Source: a virus
DNA: 64,000 nt
Virus record (IMG/VR): IMGVR_UViG_3300032893_000013
Coordinates: 44,070-108,069 of that record
Strand: one strand, 5' to 3'
Made by a program: the position numbers and the translations under genes. Numbering within the stretch: position 1 is the first letter of the stretch; every line of letters begins with the position of its first letter. This document shows positions 8,375 through 16,508 of the stretch, one piece after another. A model generated the notes under the pieces. That model made no database searches. It was not told the DNA's origin and was given only the letters and a program-made list of their open reading frames with translations.

Positions 8375-9349
8375 TTACTCTGCGCTCGAAACTGTGACCT
8401 GAAGAGGTTCCAGACTTAAATTGTTGATTGACAGAGAGTAAACGGTTCCTTGCTTCAAGAATACGCCTGGACGCTCCGGATTGTCGGCTTCGACCGGCTC
8501 AACGACGTTGTTGTCGCTTACGTCCGAATTGCATCGAATGCTGCACTTTTGCTGGGCCTGAACCATCACAAATCTTTTGGCCGCGCTGTAAAAAATCAAA
8601 CCGGAAGTTCCGGGCATGATTCCCGTCTCAAGCGGAAGTCCATTGGGAGCGGCGACTGCAATTTCAAAATATGTCGGAGTTACCTGAGTCACGTCATAAG
8701 TGCCCCAAGTGACCTGGCTGAATCCAGCGGCGATGATCGCTTTATCGCCAATCTGAATTTGATTGGAGTTTCCGCCGCCATTGCTGTACACGAAAAACTG
8801 CGTGAAATCGGCAACGGTTACGGTTTCTGCGGCGGCATTGAGATTCTGAACTGTCAAAGAATTTGAGGACTTGGCGATGATTGTGAACTGCCCACAGTTT
8901 GCCGGATTGAATCCGGAGCCGAGTCCAAGAAGAAGCTGATCGCCGACAACAACGTTGGTCGTGTCAAGTGCAGTTCCGCCAGTGTTGGTGATCGTCATGA
9001 GCGGGCCATTGACCGTGACAGAGAACTGAGAAGTGTTGTCAACTGCGGGAACACGGTCGGTCCTGAGAACCGGGGCCGTTCCGCCAGAATTCGTGAATCG
9101 GTAAACGTTTACGGAAGGATCTGGCTGGCTTACGTCAAAAGCGGTCGTACCGTCGATTGCCGTCGTGCGCGTGCCATTGAAAATATTACGCACTTCGCCG
9201 GGAGCAATCGTGTAATCATTGGACTTTGGAAGATTTACGGCATTTCCAAGGAGCTTGATTGTGTAGTCGAAAGCCCGCATCAACGGGTTATTGGACGGTT
9301 TGTTGTCCTTATATGCAATTGCGTTGATTTGAAGGTTCAAAGTACCCAC
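8375..9349 (-). CDS. Unrecognised structural protein
   Basis: 324 residues from GTG 9349 behind AGGAG. Rich in Thr, Val, Asn and Gly with a beta-strand rhythm and few charged residues, as in head decoration, fibre or connector proteins. Located between large terminase and portal. No motif recognised. A possible promoter (9391-9418) lies just upstream. Confidence 0.75.
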   Translation of the reverse strand: MGTLNLQINAIAYKDNKPSNNPLMRAFDYTIKLLGNAVNLPKSNDYTIAPGEVRNIFNGTRTTAIDGTTAFDVSQPDPSVNVYRFTNSGGTAPVLRTDRVPAVDNTSQFSVTVNGPLMTITNTGGTALDTTNVVVGDQLLLGLGSGFNPANCGQFTIIAKSSNSLTVQNLNAAAETVTVADFTQFFVYSNGGGNSNQIQIGDKAIIAAGFSQVTWGTYDVTQVTPTYFEIAVAAPNGLPLETGIMPGTSGLIFYSAAKRFVMVQAQQKCSIRCNSDVSDNNVVEPVEADNPERPGVFLKQGTVYSLSINNLSLEPLQVTVSSAE

Positions 9350-9390
9350 GGGATTCTCCTAAAAGTCTGATGCCTCAAAATTAAGATTTC

Positions 9391-9418
9391 AGCATATCTT
9401 ATTGTTATCATTAGTCAA
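9391..9418 (-). promoter_or_regulatory. Possible promoter for structural gene and portal
   Basis: On the minus strand TTGACT, 16 bases, TATGCT. It lies in the 61-base gap after the large terminase gene and overlaps an AT-rich inverted repeat (TAAGAT/ATCTTA). Confidence 0.4.
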
Positions 9419-11276
9419 TTTCCCAAAAAAACGTCTTCGATTTGGATGATTTCACGCCGCCCGACGCGCCCTGCACCTTCTGTTCCTGGTTGATTTGTTG
9501 CGTCAGCCAGTTGTCATATTGGGCTTGTACTTTTTTCTTATACTCATCAATCGGCTCTTTCTGTTTCTGGGGATCATTCAGCGGATCGACGCCGGTATTG
9601 GCAGTCACAATCGGTTTCGAGCGGTGCCATCGGTTCTGGGCCGGGTAAGAAAGAGCGTCGTGGGAATCGTCGAATTCCTTGACCGGCTTGTCGGTCAGCT
9701 TGCCGGAAGTGTCGTATGCGAAATGGTATTTTTCAAAGTTGTTGACCAACGAATCCACGCGGCCTTTCAGACCGTAGAGTTTCGTTCCGCCCGCACTTGG
9801 GCACATTTTATCGCGTATGAGCGCAATGCCTTCGGTTGGATTTTTGTTGAAGTCATCGCCAACATTGACAACTTTTGAAATCATCTTGTTCACGGCGGGC
9901 GATGCAGTATCTGGATAGAGATGCGTGAAGCGGTACTTTTCCTTCATTTCCTGAACAATCTGCACACACTCTGGCGGTTCCAGCCCAGATTCCTCATACG
10001 AGCACATGATGTAAACGTTGTTGGAAGAGTCCTCAAAGATCACCACAATCGCAAACGGGTGAGTGTATCCATGGTCAACTCCAGCGTAGCGTTTCACGCC
10101 AGCCTTTATCATTTCGCGGATCAAATCATCTTCTGTAATGTCGAAGCCAGGATCTTTGCCGGAGAAAACTGTGTACATTTCACGCGGAGTCTTCTCAAAC
10201 TCATTGCGCTTGAATTTTGGATAAACGAGATCCTCTGCGGACGGTTGGAGGCTCATGCGCTGAGAAAGAAACCAATCGAAGGGTGAACTTTTGAAGTCGC
10301 TGATCGTTGCTTTGACCGGCTTGAGCGTTTTGCACAGTGATGTTTGTTTTTTCAGATCGCCCGAACAGAGAGCCTTGAGAGGGCAAGTGTAGCATCCTTT
10401 TTTGGCCTCTACGCGCTCAAACTTTCCTTTTTCAAGATCATCGAGCTTCTCATATTCAGCTTCAAGAATGGCTTTGTTCTCAAAAGGATTGACGTACATC
10501 GTCAACGGCTCAGTTCCAGAAATCGAATCGGGGCATCGTTTGGTGTTTTCGAGTGCTGTCCAGAACTTGAAGACGGCGCCTGTTTTGTGACGCTCTTCAT
10601 ACTCAGTCTCGATGATGGTGTAGCGCCCTTTTCTAGAGGAAATGCCGAATTTCACCCACGGACGGCCAGTGTCTGGCGTGTAAATCGGGATACCCGCAAT
10701 AGACGGATATGCGGCCAACTTGTTCGGAGCCAGAGACGCCAACTCGTCAATTGAAACGACAGGTTGGTGAGGCCCTTGGACTGAGGCTTCGGTAATTGGC
10801 AAGATTTCCACATCTACTTCATTCCCGGCCACAATGAACGTGGTCTTGGAAATCTTCGGAACATCTTTGAGGTAATCAGAAATGTATGGCTTTCCTACAA
10901 ACTTTTTGAAATACGAATAGGCACGATTAGCTTGATCTTCCGTTCCTCCAAGGTGAACAATACCTCGCCCAAAATGTAAAGGAAGGAGGACGGCCAGAAC
11001 AGCAGACGAAAGTGTTTTTTGTGAGCCTCGACCGGCAATATAGAATGTTGAGAGCGGCTCATCGGTTTCCTCATTTGCGCAGAATTGGTAAATGTCCCAG
11101 ACCATATCCAAAGGAGTGCTCGTCGCGTAGCGCGAAACAATGCAATCTGCCAGATCGACTTGAAGATAGTGCATGAGCCAATACTTCAAGTCTTCCTTGC
11201 GATTGAATCTCTGGCGGACCAGAGCTTTGCTAAATTCGTGACGCTCTTGAGGCGTCAGTTCGTTTATGTCACTCAT
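9411..11276 (-). CDS. terL: Terminase large subunit
   Basis: 621 residues. ATPase: Walker A-like AGRGSQKTLSSA (~85), Walker B VVSIDELAS (~170). Nuclease: acidic residues in YAGVDHGYTHPFAIVV (~390), LYPDTASPA (~450) and DSHDALSYP (~565), the RNase H-like metal site. It packages DNA through the portal. Odd: a four-Cys cluster (CYTC, CSGD, LCKT; ~285-305) between ATPase and nuclease looks metal-binding. Overlaps the upstream putative small terminase by eight bases. Confidence 0.93.
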   Translation of the reverse strand: MSDINELTPQERHEFSKALVRQRFNRKEDLKYWLMHYLQVDLADCIVSRYATSTPLDMVWDIYQFCANEETDEPLSTFYIAGRGSQKTLSSAVLAVLLPLHFGRGIVHLGGTEDQANRAYSYFKKFVGKPYISDYLKDVPKISKTTFIVAGNEVDVEILPITEASVQGPHQPVVSIDELASLAPNKLAAYPSIAGIPIYTPDTGRPWVKFGISSRKGRYTIIETEYEERHKTGAVFKFWTALENTKRCPDSISGTEPLTMYVNPFENKAILEAEYEKLDDLEKGKFERVEAKKGCYTCPLKALCSGDLKKQTSLCKTLKPVKATISDFKSSPFDWFLSQRMSLQPSAEDLVYPKFKRNEFEKTPREMYTVFSGKDPGFDITEDDLIREMIKAGVKRYAGVDHGYTHPFAIVVIFEDSSNNVYIMCSYEESGLEPPECVQIVQEMKEKYRFTHLYPDTASPAVNKMISKVVNVGDDFNKNPTEGIALIRDKMCPSAGGTKLYGLKGRVDSLVNNFEKYHFAYDTSGKLTDKPVKEFDDSHDALSYPAQNRWHRSKPIVTANTGVDPLNDPQKQKEPIDEYKKKVQAQYDNWLTQQINQEQKVQGASGGVKSSKSKTFFWEID

Positions 11277-11955
11277 CGTCTTTCTTGTCTGTCTTCGCTT
11301 CGGATAATGCCAGCTTCTTCAGCATTTTGGACTGAAGTTCAGGATTTATAATCGTAACCGGCTGATTTGACTCAACCACAACTTTGGACTCAGAGCGGAT
11401 GTTGTGGTTGGACACTCGATCTTCTCCGGTGATCTTTTGAATGGTTTCAACCATAGCCTTGTACGCCGTTGGAGTGTTGAGCCAGTGATCGGGCTTGTCT
11501 TCTTCTTTGCCAGTCTGAATGTATCGCTTCGCCTTTTCGTTGAAATCTTTGTGGGCCACGGACATTTGGTTCATGGTGAATTCAAGCATTTCCAGCTTCA
11601 TCTTGGCCAATCGGGCGCCCATCTGAACCTGAAGATTGTAGACGTATTCGTCGCGGGCCTGATCCCACTTGTACTTTTTTCGCAAATAGAGAACATCGCC
11701 CTCTCGAACTTTCAGGTGAGAATTGACCTTGGCAATGTGCTCACATGAATAGCCTTCAAGGAAAAGTTGGTACATTTGCGCGGCCACACTAGGGGAAAGA
11801 GGAATGACGCCGGTCGTTTCGACTTTTTTCAGCGACTCCTGCTCTTTTGGAGTCAGAAGCGATGTGATGTCATCGGGTTTTGCTGCGGGAACCGGCTTAT
11901 TGTCACCAATTTCCGTTACATCCCTAGTTGGATTTTTGTTCGACGTGTCTTCCAT
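11269..11955 (-). CDS. Putative terminase small subunit
   Basis: 228 residues immediately before terL. Residues ~55-95 (LFLEGYSCEHIAKVN, then LYLRKKYKW) read as a helix-turn-helix of the type seen in small terminases. The middle is a long helix (oligomerisation), the C-terminus Lys/Glu-rich. It would recognise phage DNA for packaging. Assigned from HTH plus position. Confidence 0.7.
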   Translation of the reverse strand: MEDTSNKNPTRDVTEIGDNKPVPAAKPDDITSLLTPKEQESLKKVETTGVIPLSPSVAAQMYQLFLEGYSCEHIAKVNSHLKVREGDVLYLRKKYKWDQARDEYVYNLQVQMGARLAKMKLEMLEFTMNQMSVAHKDFNEKAKRYIQTGKEEDKPDHWLNTPTAYKAMVETIQKITGEDRVSNHNIRSESKVVVESNQPVTIINPELQSKMLKKLALSEAKTDKKDDE

Positions 11956-12343
11956 CTATCATCACCTTTATTTTTGTATCGTCGCCCCAAAGAAGCTCAC
12001 GAGTCCAGGTATTCAAATTGATCGTTGCCAACGCGACTTCATCGAGATACTTCTTCTTGGAAGTCAGCATGTTCAGCTTGATCGACCACTTATTGCGAGG
12101 CGACAACTTTTTCTCTTTATTGCGCTTCCAATAACCGCTGGTGTAAATCTGATACGAGACGCTCTTGTTGTCCGCATCAATCTCAACCGTTCCGTCAAGT
12201 GCTGTCTTGCAGCACGCGACCAAATAGCACTCAAGCTGTCGAATGTGAAACTCATGTAGGATGCCATAATTCCTGAGAAGCAACTTTGCTATCAGGAGTT
12301 GGCGTTTCCAAGATTTGGTATTAGAGTCTGAAGTTTGGTCCAT
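11924..12343 (-). CDS. Unrecognised basic protein
   Basis: 139 residues, overlapping genes on both sides by 32 and 52 bases. Rich in Lys, Arg, Leu and Trp with three Cys. No motif recognised. No clear ribosome site; coupling to the SbcD-like gene is likely. Confidence 0.6.
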   Translation of the reverse strand: MDQTSDSNTKSWKRQLLIAKLLLRNYGILHEFHIRQLECYLVACCKTALDGTVEIDADNKSVSYQIYTSGYWKRNKEKKLSPRNKWSIKLNMLTSKKKYLDEVALATINLNTWTRELLWGDDTKIKVMIDGRHVEQKSN

Positions 12344-13350
12344 ATCTTAGCTTTCGTTTGATCGTCTGCATCGTAAACCTTGTGGACGTACTGATGCAAT
12401 GATTTGTTGACGCTGCCGCCTTCTGCTTCGATGTCGATTTTCTTTCTGATGTCTTTCCGTATGTCCGGTATGAACTTCACACGTTCGGTGAGATGACCAT
12501 ACAGGGCCAAGGTTTCTCGGTAAAACTCTTCTGATCCGTGAACACAAATCCGCACATCATCTTTCGGATTCCATTTACTTTCATCAACCGGCAAATGCTC
12601 TTTGCCTTCTTCGATGTCATAACGTATGAACGACTTCACAAGGCCGTTGGTCGAATACTTCATCCACTGATCGTTTTGGTTATCGTAGACAAAAATCCCT
12701 TTGTTCTCGTTATATTCTGTTGGAAGGAGTGCTCTCGGAGTTCCTGGATAGTAAACATTACCAACACGCTGCTCCATATGGATGTGACCAGAAATAATTC
12801 TACGCTGGGGCAAACGACGTTGATCGACGCCTCCTGGAGCAAGGCTTTTATTTTCATAGTAAGCTCCCTCAACAGTTTGATGACAGACTAAAATTTTGTC
12901 TGCGTTTTGTTGGCAAGTTTGGACAAACTTCTCATTATCACCAATGAACGGAACCATGAAATAAGGACCGTCCACCATTCCCTTTTCAGTATCATCAACG
13001 ACATGAACGGAAGGGATGCCATCGAATACAAGGCGAACAGCATTCTTCTCGACAGAGTGTGGAGAAGAGCCGTCATGATTGCCTGCCATCAAAAATGGCT
13101 GTCGCGCAGTTCGCTGGAAAATCTCAAGCATTTTGTCACGCACAAAATATGCTGTCTCTTGGCGCACAACAGAGTGAGTATGGAAAATATCACCAAGGAA
13201 AATGATGCGATGGACAGAAGGATTTTCTTCTGCCGTCTTCGCAACTAAATCGAGTATCAGGCCCGTGTCTTCCATGTTAGACGGCATTGCGTGCAAGTCG
13301 CCGACAAAGAGAGTATAGCCATTGTTTGCAAAATCTAAATTATTGTCCAT
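12292..13350 (-). CDS. sbcD: SbcD/Mre11-like nuclease subunit (T4 gp47 type)
   Basis: 352 residues. All metallophosphoesterase motifs are present in order: GDLHAM (~17), FLGDIFHTH (~50), MAGNHDG (~93), VCHQTV (~155) and SGHIHME (~185). The C-terminal part would bind its ATPase partner, the SbcC-like protein at 19502-21907, which is in a different, rightward operon. Acts in DNA end processing and recombination-dependent replication. Confidence 0.9.
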   Translation of the reverse strand: MDNNLDFANNGYTLFVGDLHAMPSNMEDTGLILDLVAKTAEENPSVHRIIFLGDIFHTHSVVRQETAYFVRDKMLEIFQRTARQPFLMAGNHDGSSPHSVEKNAVRLVFDGIPSVHVVDDTEKGMVDGPYFMVPFIGDNEKFVQTCQQNADKILVCHQTVEGAYYENKSLAPGGVDQRRLPQRRIISGHIHMEQRVGNVYYPGTPRALLPTEYNENKGIFVYDNQNDQWMKYSTNGLVKSFIRYDIEEGKEHLPVDESKWNPKDDVRICVHGSEEFYRETLALYGHLTERVKFIPDIRKDIRKKIDIEAEGGSVNKSLHQYVHKVYDADDQTKAKIWTKLQTLIPNLGNANS

Positions 13351-13678
13351 TTGAACTCAACGGAAGTGCTTCAGGTCGGCCATCGGCTGTTTTGTTTTTT
13401 CTCGGGCGCTTGTGGAACACCGGAAGTTCTTCGTGCATCAAAATGAAGGTCACGTCACCAAGTTGCAACTTTTGAGTTGCCTGCGGCAAACGCATCACAT
13501 CCGCACGGAAATACAAAATATCGCCCTTCTTAAAGCGTTCGGAGTCGAACAAAACTTCTGTCTCGATCAATTTCGTGACCGTCACGTCAGTCAAGTCAAG
13601 ACCTTTCACGCGCTGACGTTCTTCGGTGTCTTTTTTGAACGGCGCAACGGCGACCTGCTTATTCATCGTTTCCATCAA
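13340..13678 (-). CDS. Candidate GroES-like co-chaperonin (gp31 type)
   Basis: 112 residues, the size of T4 gp31 (111). The pattern VAVAPF near the start, a mobile middle stretch, FKKGDILYF (~50-58) and FILMHEELPVF near the end matches the GroES layout (kPL..V, vGD.Vly, e.dILAv). The phage also encodes a GroEL (17667-19493). No GroES search was run and overall similarity is weak. Overlaps the sigma gene by 20 bases and the sbcD-like gene by 11. Confidence 0.5.
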   Translation of the reverse strand: MMETMNKQVAVAPFKKDTEERQRVKGLDLTDVTVTKLIETEVLFDSERFKKGDILYFRADVMRLPQATQKLQLGDVTFILMHEELPVFHKRPRKNKTADGRPEALPLSSNGQ

Positions 13679-14675
13679 TTTTGATCCCTTTCAATCGTAA
13701 AACTTTTCTTTCAATCAAGGATAATACACCAAAACTTTTCTGAAGTACATCCAAAGTGTCATCGTCCTCAACGGCCTGGTATCCGTCCATGCCATCAGTC
13801 GGGGCTACGAACGTATCTACCAGTCGGGTGTCGGAGTCTTCCGAAATGGTATCATCAAGCGATGAGTAGGAAGTGGCGGCGAGTAAATCATTCACTTCTT
13901 CTTCAGCGATGTCCAAAGCCTGAGCCACATCTCTGTTTTGCATATTCGGATTTTTTTGTAACATTTTCCGAATCTGATAGAGTTTTTTCTTGGCGTGTTC
14001 ACCAACCGTAGCAGATGAAATGGTCGATCCGTTGCTTATGAGATTGCTGATGATTCTTCCAATAGCCATAGCGTGGAAGCTGGAGGCTTCTTCGTCCATC
14101 ACATATTTGTCCACAGCCACAACAAGTGCTTCATTGGCAAGTTGGATCAAGTCCTCAAACTCAGACGCTCCAGCGGCCCAAGACTTCTTGAAAATTCCAG
14201 CTTTATGAAGCGAAAGGTACAAATGCTTGTTGATGATTTCTTCGCGCAATTCCTTGATCTCTGAGAAAAGTTTACTCAAAGTCTCGCGGAACGTCGGCTT
14301 CTTGTCTTTCTTCTCTTCCTTGCCCTCAAGACACTGGATGGCAAAAAGGCAGAATCGGTAATTTATCGGGACCGGATACATGAGCTTTGGCTGAACGTCT
14401 CGTATAGCCTTGTTCACCGTGTCGAGGTACGAATCCTGCCGAGCGCGGAAATATGACTTGGCAACTTTGATGCCGCCCTGCGACCGGGAAATTTTCTGAA
14501 TGAATTCCAGATATACCTTGCGGCCCGCCGCCGTAGATTGTAACTTTTTCGCAAAAAGCTGTTCGCGCTCATAGAGTCTTCCGAAAACTTCCAGGATGTC
14601 CTCATCCGAAAGATTCTTGAGGGCACCGTTGATGTCCTCCAGGTAGACTTTTACGAGATCCGCGAATTCGTTCAT
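13659..14675 (-). CDS. Sigma70-family factor with shortened region 4
   Basis: 338 residues. Residues ~150-225 look like sigma region 2 (NKHLYL, FEDLIQLANEALVVAVDKY, FHAMAIGRIISNLI) and ~230-290 like region 3. The protein ends soon after LSLIERKVLRLKGI, at the start of region 4, lacking the helix-turn-helix that reads -35 boxes. Likely directs host RNA polymerase to phage late promoters, as T4 gp55 does without region 4. Overlaps helicase gene by four bases. Confidence 0.78.
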   Translation of the reverse strand: MNEFADLVKVYLEDINGALKNLSDEDILEVFGRLYEREQLFAKKLQSTAAGRKVYLEFIQKISRSQGGIKVAKSYFRARQDSYLDTVNKAIRDVQPKLMYPVPINYRFCLFAIQCLEGKEEKKDKKPTFRETLSKLFSEIKELREEIINKHLYLSLHKAGIFKKSWAAGASEFEDLIQLANEALVVAVDKYVMDEEASSFHAMAIGRIISNLISNGSTISSATVGEHAKKKLYQIRKMLQKNPNMQNRDVAQALDIAEEEVNDLLAATSYSSLDDTISEDSDTRLVDTFVAPTDGMDGYQAVEDDDTLDVLQKSFGVLSLIERKVLRLKGIKIDGNDE

Positions 14676-16114
14676 GTTCTGTATTCCAAAATTTGGACCG
14701 GCCCAACTTCTTTGAGCAGCTTGATCCTGGCATTACCATGCCTCTTGAGCATAGGGACGTTGTTGACACGGAAATCAACCAGCTTACACTCAGTCTTTCC
14801 GGTTTCTTTGTCGATGCGAGTGCTCCTGCCTATGACGCCTTGCTTGAATTTCGTTTCTGCCTTGCCGCCCTGCCAATTTATGGTGAGACGAACGGGCTTG
14901 AAGTTCGTGCCAGTTGATACAGCCGAAGTTCCAACGACGCACATAATCTTGCCAGCGTTGAAGTCTTGACAAATCTGGTCCGTGTCGGCGCCGCCGCGTG
15001 CGTAGGCATAGACGGGACCGATTCGATTGCGGAGCGCCAGTTCTTGTTCGTGCTCATCAATCAGAATCAGCGTCGGAAGACCTTGAGCTAGAGCGTCGGG
15101 AACCATCTGAGCAATGATGTCAAGGATGAAGTTGTTGCGATAAAAGTGGCTTTGATTCATCTTCACGGTGTTGTTACTGTTGGTGTACGCCGAATATGAA
15201 GGAACGTCGAACACGAGGGTATTGAGCTTTGCCAGATAGCCCTTTTCTTGACCTTCTTGAATCGTCATCGAATAAACGTTCTTGCCAATAATTCCCTCAA
15301 GCAAAAGATCCTTGCCATCATTTCGTTCCTGAGTCGCAGAGAGAAACCAGCGGTACGGGCAGTGCCCGAGAACACTGTGGCAAAAATAGTTAAATTGATT
15401 TGCGGGAAGCGTGTGTGATTCATCGCTGATGAAAACTTGGTACTTCTTGAATTTGTCGAGCTTTTCTTCATCTTTCACGAGAGCCAAGCTCTTGCCGACA
15501 CAAACGAGTATGTCCTTGCCAATTTCTTTTTTGCTTCCGCCAAACATGCCGACTTTGCGCTTGCCGAAATACCGACACAAGTCGTTGTACATTGACTTTG
15601 CCAAGCCAATCGTAGGAGTAGAGATGATCGTCGGCAGTCCCGTTGCCTTCACCAGCAAAACAGCGATGTGACTTTTCCCAAGTCCAGTCGCAATTTCGAC
15701 GTGCGAATGCGGACTGTTCAGCATTCCCTCTACCGCTTTGTCTTGATAGTCATAGGGATCAAAGTCTGGAATACGATCCCACGGAATCAACTGAAAGTCC
15801 GGGTAGTAAACTTGATTTTCAAATTCGACCTGAAACTCTCGTTGCAATCGAGACAAAACTCCGGGCAGCGTGTAATAGCCCTCTTCATCTTCGTAGAGAA
15901 GAGACTTGTACAGTTCTTCCTCCAGATCGGCAAGCATCTCGTGGAAGCGTTCTTTGCCGTACTGCTTGATGTAAAATGGATTTTTCTTCAGGCGACGGAT
16001 TTTCTCATCTACCGTAGCGTCTCGGTACTTCAGAACATTCTGAAGAGTCATGACTTCAGCTTCAGAAGCGTTTTGGATTCTAAGTTTTACTGGCGTTTGA
16101 AGAATCAGTTTCAT
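14672..16114 (-). CDS. SF2 DNA helicase, UvsW-like
   Basis: 480 residues. Walker A ATGLGKSH (~142), Walker B/DExH ISDESHT (~230), motif III FLSATQERNDG (~258), and a C-terminal helicase half with GTSAVSTGTNF and QGVIGRSTR (motif VI). The N-terminal ~110 residues are a charged DNA-binding-like domain. T4 UvsW unwinds R-loops and branched DNA; a similar role is inferred. Confidence 0.87.
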   Translation of the reverse strand: MKLILQTPVKLRIQNASEAEVMTLQNVLKYRDATVDEKIRRLKKNPFYIKQYGKERFHEMLADLEEELYKSLLYEDEEGYYTLPGVLSRLQREFQVEFENQVYYPDFQLIPWDRIPDFDPYDYQDKAVEGMLNSPHSHVEIATGLGKSHIAVLLVKATGLPTIISTPTIGLAKSMYNDLCRYFGKRKVGMFGGSKKEIGKDILVCVGKSLALVKDEEKLDKFKKYQVFISDESHTLPANQFNYFCHSVLGHCPYRWFLSATQERNDGKDLLLEGIIGKNVYSMTIQEGQEKGYLAKLNTLVFDVPSYSAYTNSNNTVKMNQSHFYRNNFILDIIAQMVPDALAQGLPTLILIDEHEQELALRNRIGPVYAYARGGADTDQICQDFNAGKIMCVVGTSAVSTGTNFKPVRLTINWQGGKAETKFKQGVIGRSTRIDKETGKTECKLVDFRVNNVPMLKRHGNARIKLLKEVGPVQILEYRT

Positions 16115-16301
16115 TTTCAGGTTCCCAAAAGTGGTCGGAAAATTTTTGTCCGGCGACAGAATATTCCGCTCGTGGAGGAATCATGCCTGCCTCTTGAATT
16201 GCTTTCAGAATTTCATTAGGCCAATGGTCACTCAATAAAACGACATCATCCATCTGAAGCAAAACGTCTTTGATTTTTTTCAGCATTTCACTTCGCTTCA
16301 T
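16080..16301 (-). CDS. Unrecognised small protein
   Basis: 73 residues; ATG 16301 overlaps the preceding stop by ATGA, and its end overlaps the helicase start by 35 bases. Helical N-terminal half, acidic C-terminus. No motif recognised. Confidence 0.65.
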   Translation of the reverse strand: MKRSEMLKKIKDVLLQMDDVVLLSDHWPNEILKAIQEAGMIPPRAEYSVAGQKFSDHFWEPENETDSSNASKT

Positions 16302-16414
16302 CGAGACGTGACTCTCATCAAAAAAAGAAGGCCGAGGAGTATTGCAACTTCGGCGATTACTGGATTGGCTGATAGCAAAAAGTACGCCTGCCAGAGAAGA
16401 TGTCTAATTTTCAT
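16298..16414 (-). CDS. 38-residue membrane protein, first gene of leftward operon
   Basis: ATG 16414 is preceded by AGAGG at seven bases and by a near-consensus promoter. The product has one hydrophobic segment (~residues 17-33) and an Arg-containing C-terminus. Its stop overlaps the next start (ATGA). Too short for most gene finders; support is promoter, ribosome site and coupling. Confidence 0.65.
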   Translation of the reverse strand: MKIRHLLWQAYFLLSANPVIAEVAILLGLLFLMRVTSR

Positions 16415-16433
16415 GGGATAGCCTCTGTTGCCC

Positions 16434-16462
16434 ATACTAGCGTCTCAAAATGGGATTGTCAA
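16434..16462 (-). promoter_or_regulatory. Strong leftward sigma70 promoter
   Basis: On the minus strand TTGACA, 17 bases, TAGTAT; start expected near 16427, about 13 bases before ATG 16414. Drives the leftward operon that leads into the head genes. Its -35 lies 11 bases from the -35 of the rightward promoter. Confidence 0.8.
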
Positions 16463-16473
16463 GCGGAAATCAA

Positions 16474-16502
16474 TTGACCTGTGTACTTTTTTGGGACATA
16501 CT
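16474..16502 (+). promoter_or_regulatory. Rightward promoter of initiator gene, leaderless
   Basis: TTGACC, 17 bases, CATACT. Only six bases separate the -10 box from ATG 16509, so the transcript should start at or next to the start codon. No ribosome site is present. Confidence 0.65.
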
Positions 16503-16508
16503 CAGGCA

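Noticed and set aside
16428-16508. Upstream TTG start for the initiator gene
   Set aside because: It would place the start before the promoter for this gene; ATG 16509 fits both family sequence and promoter position.
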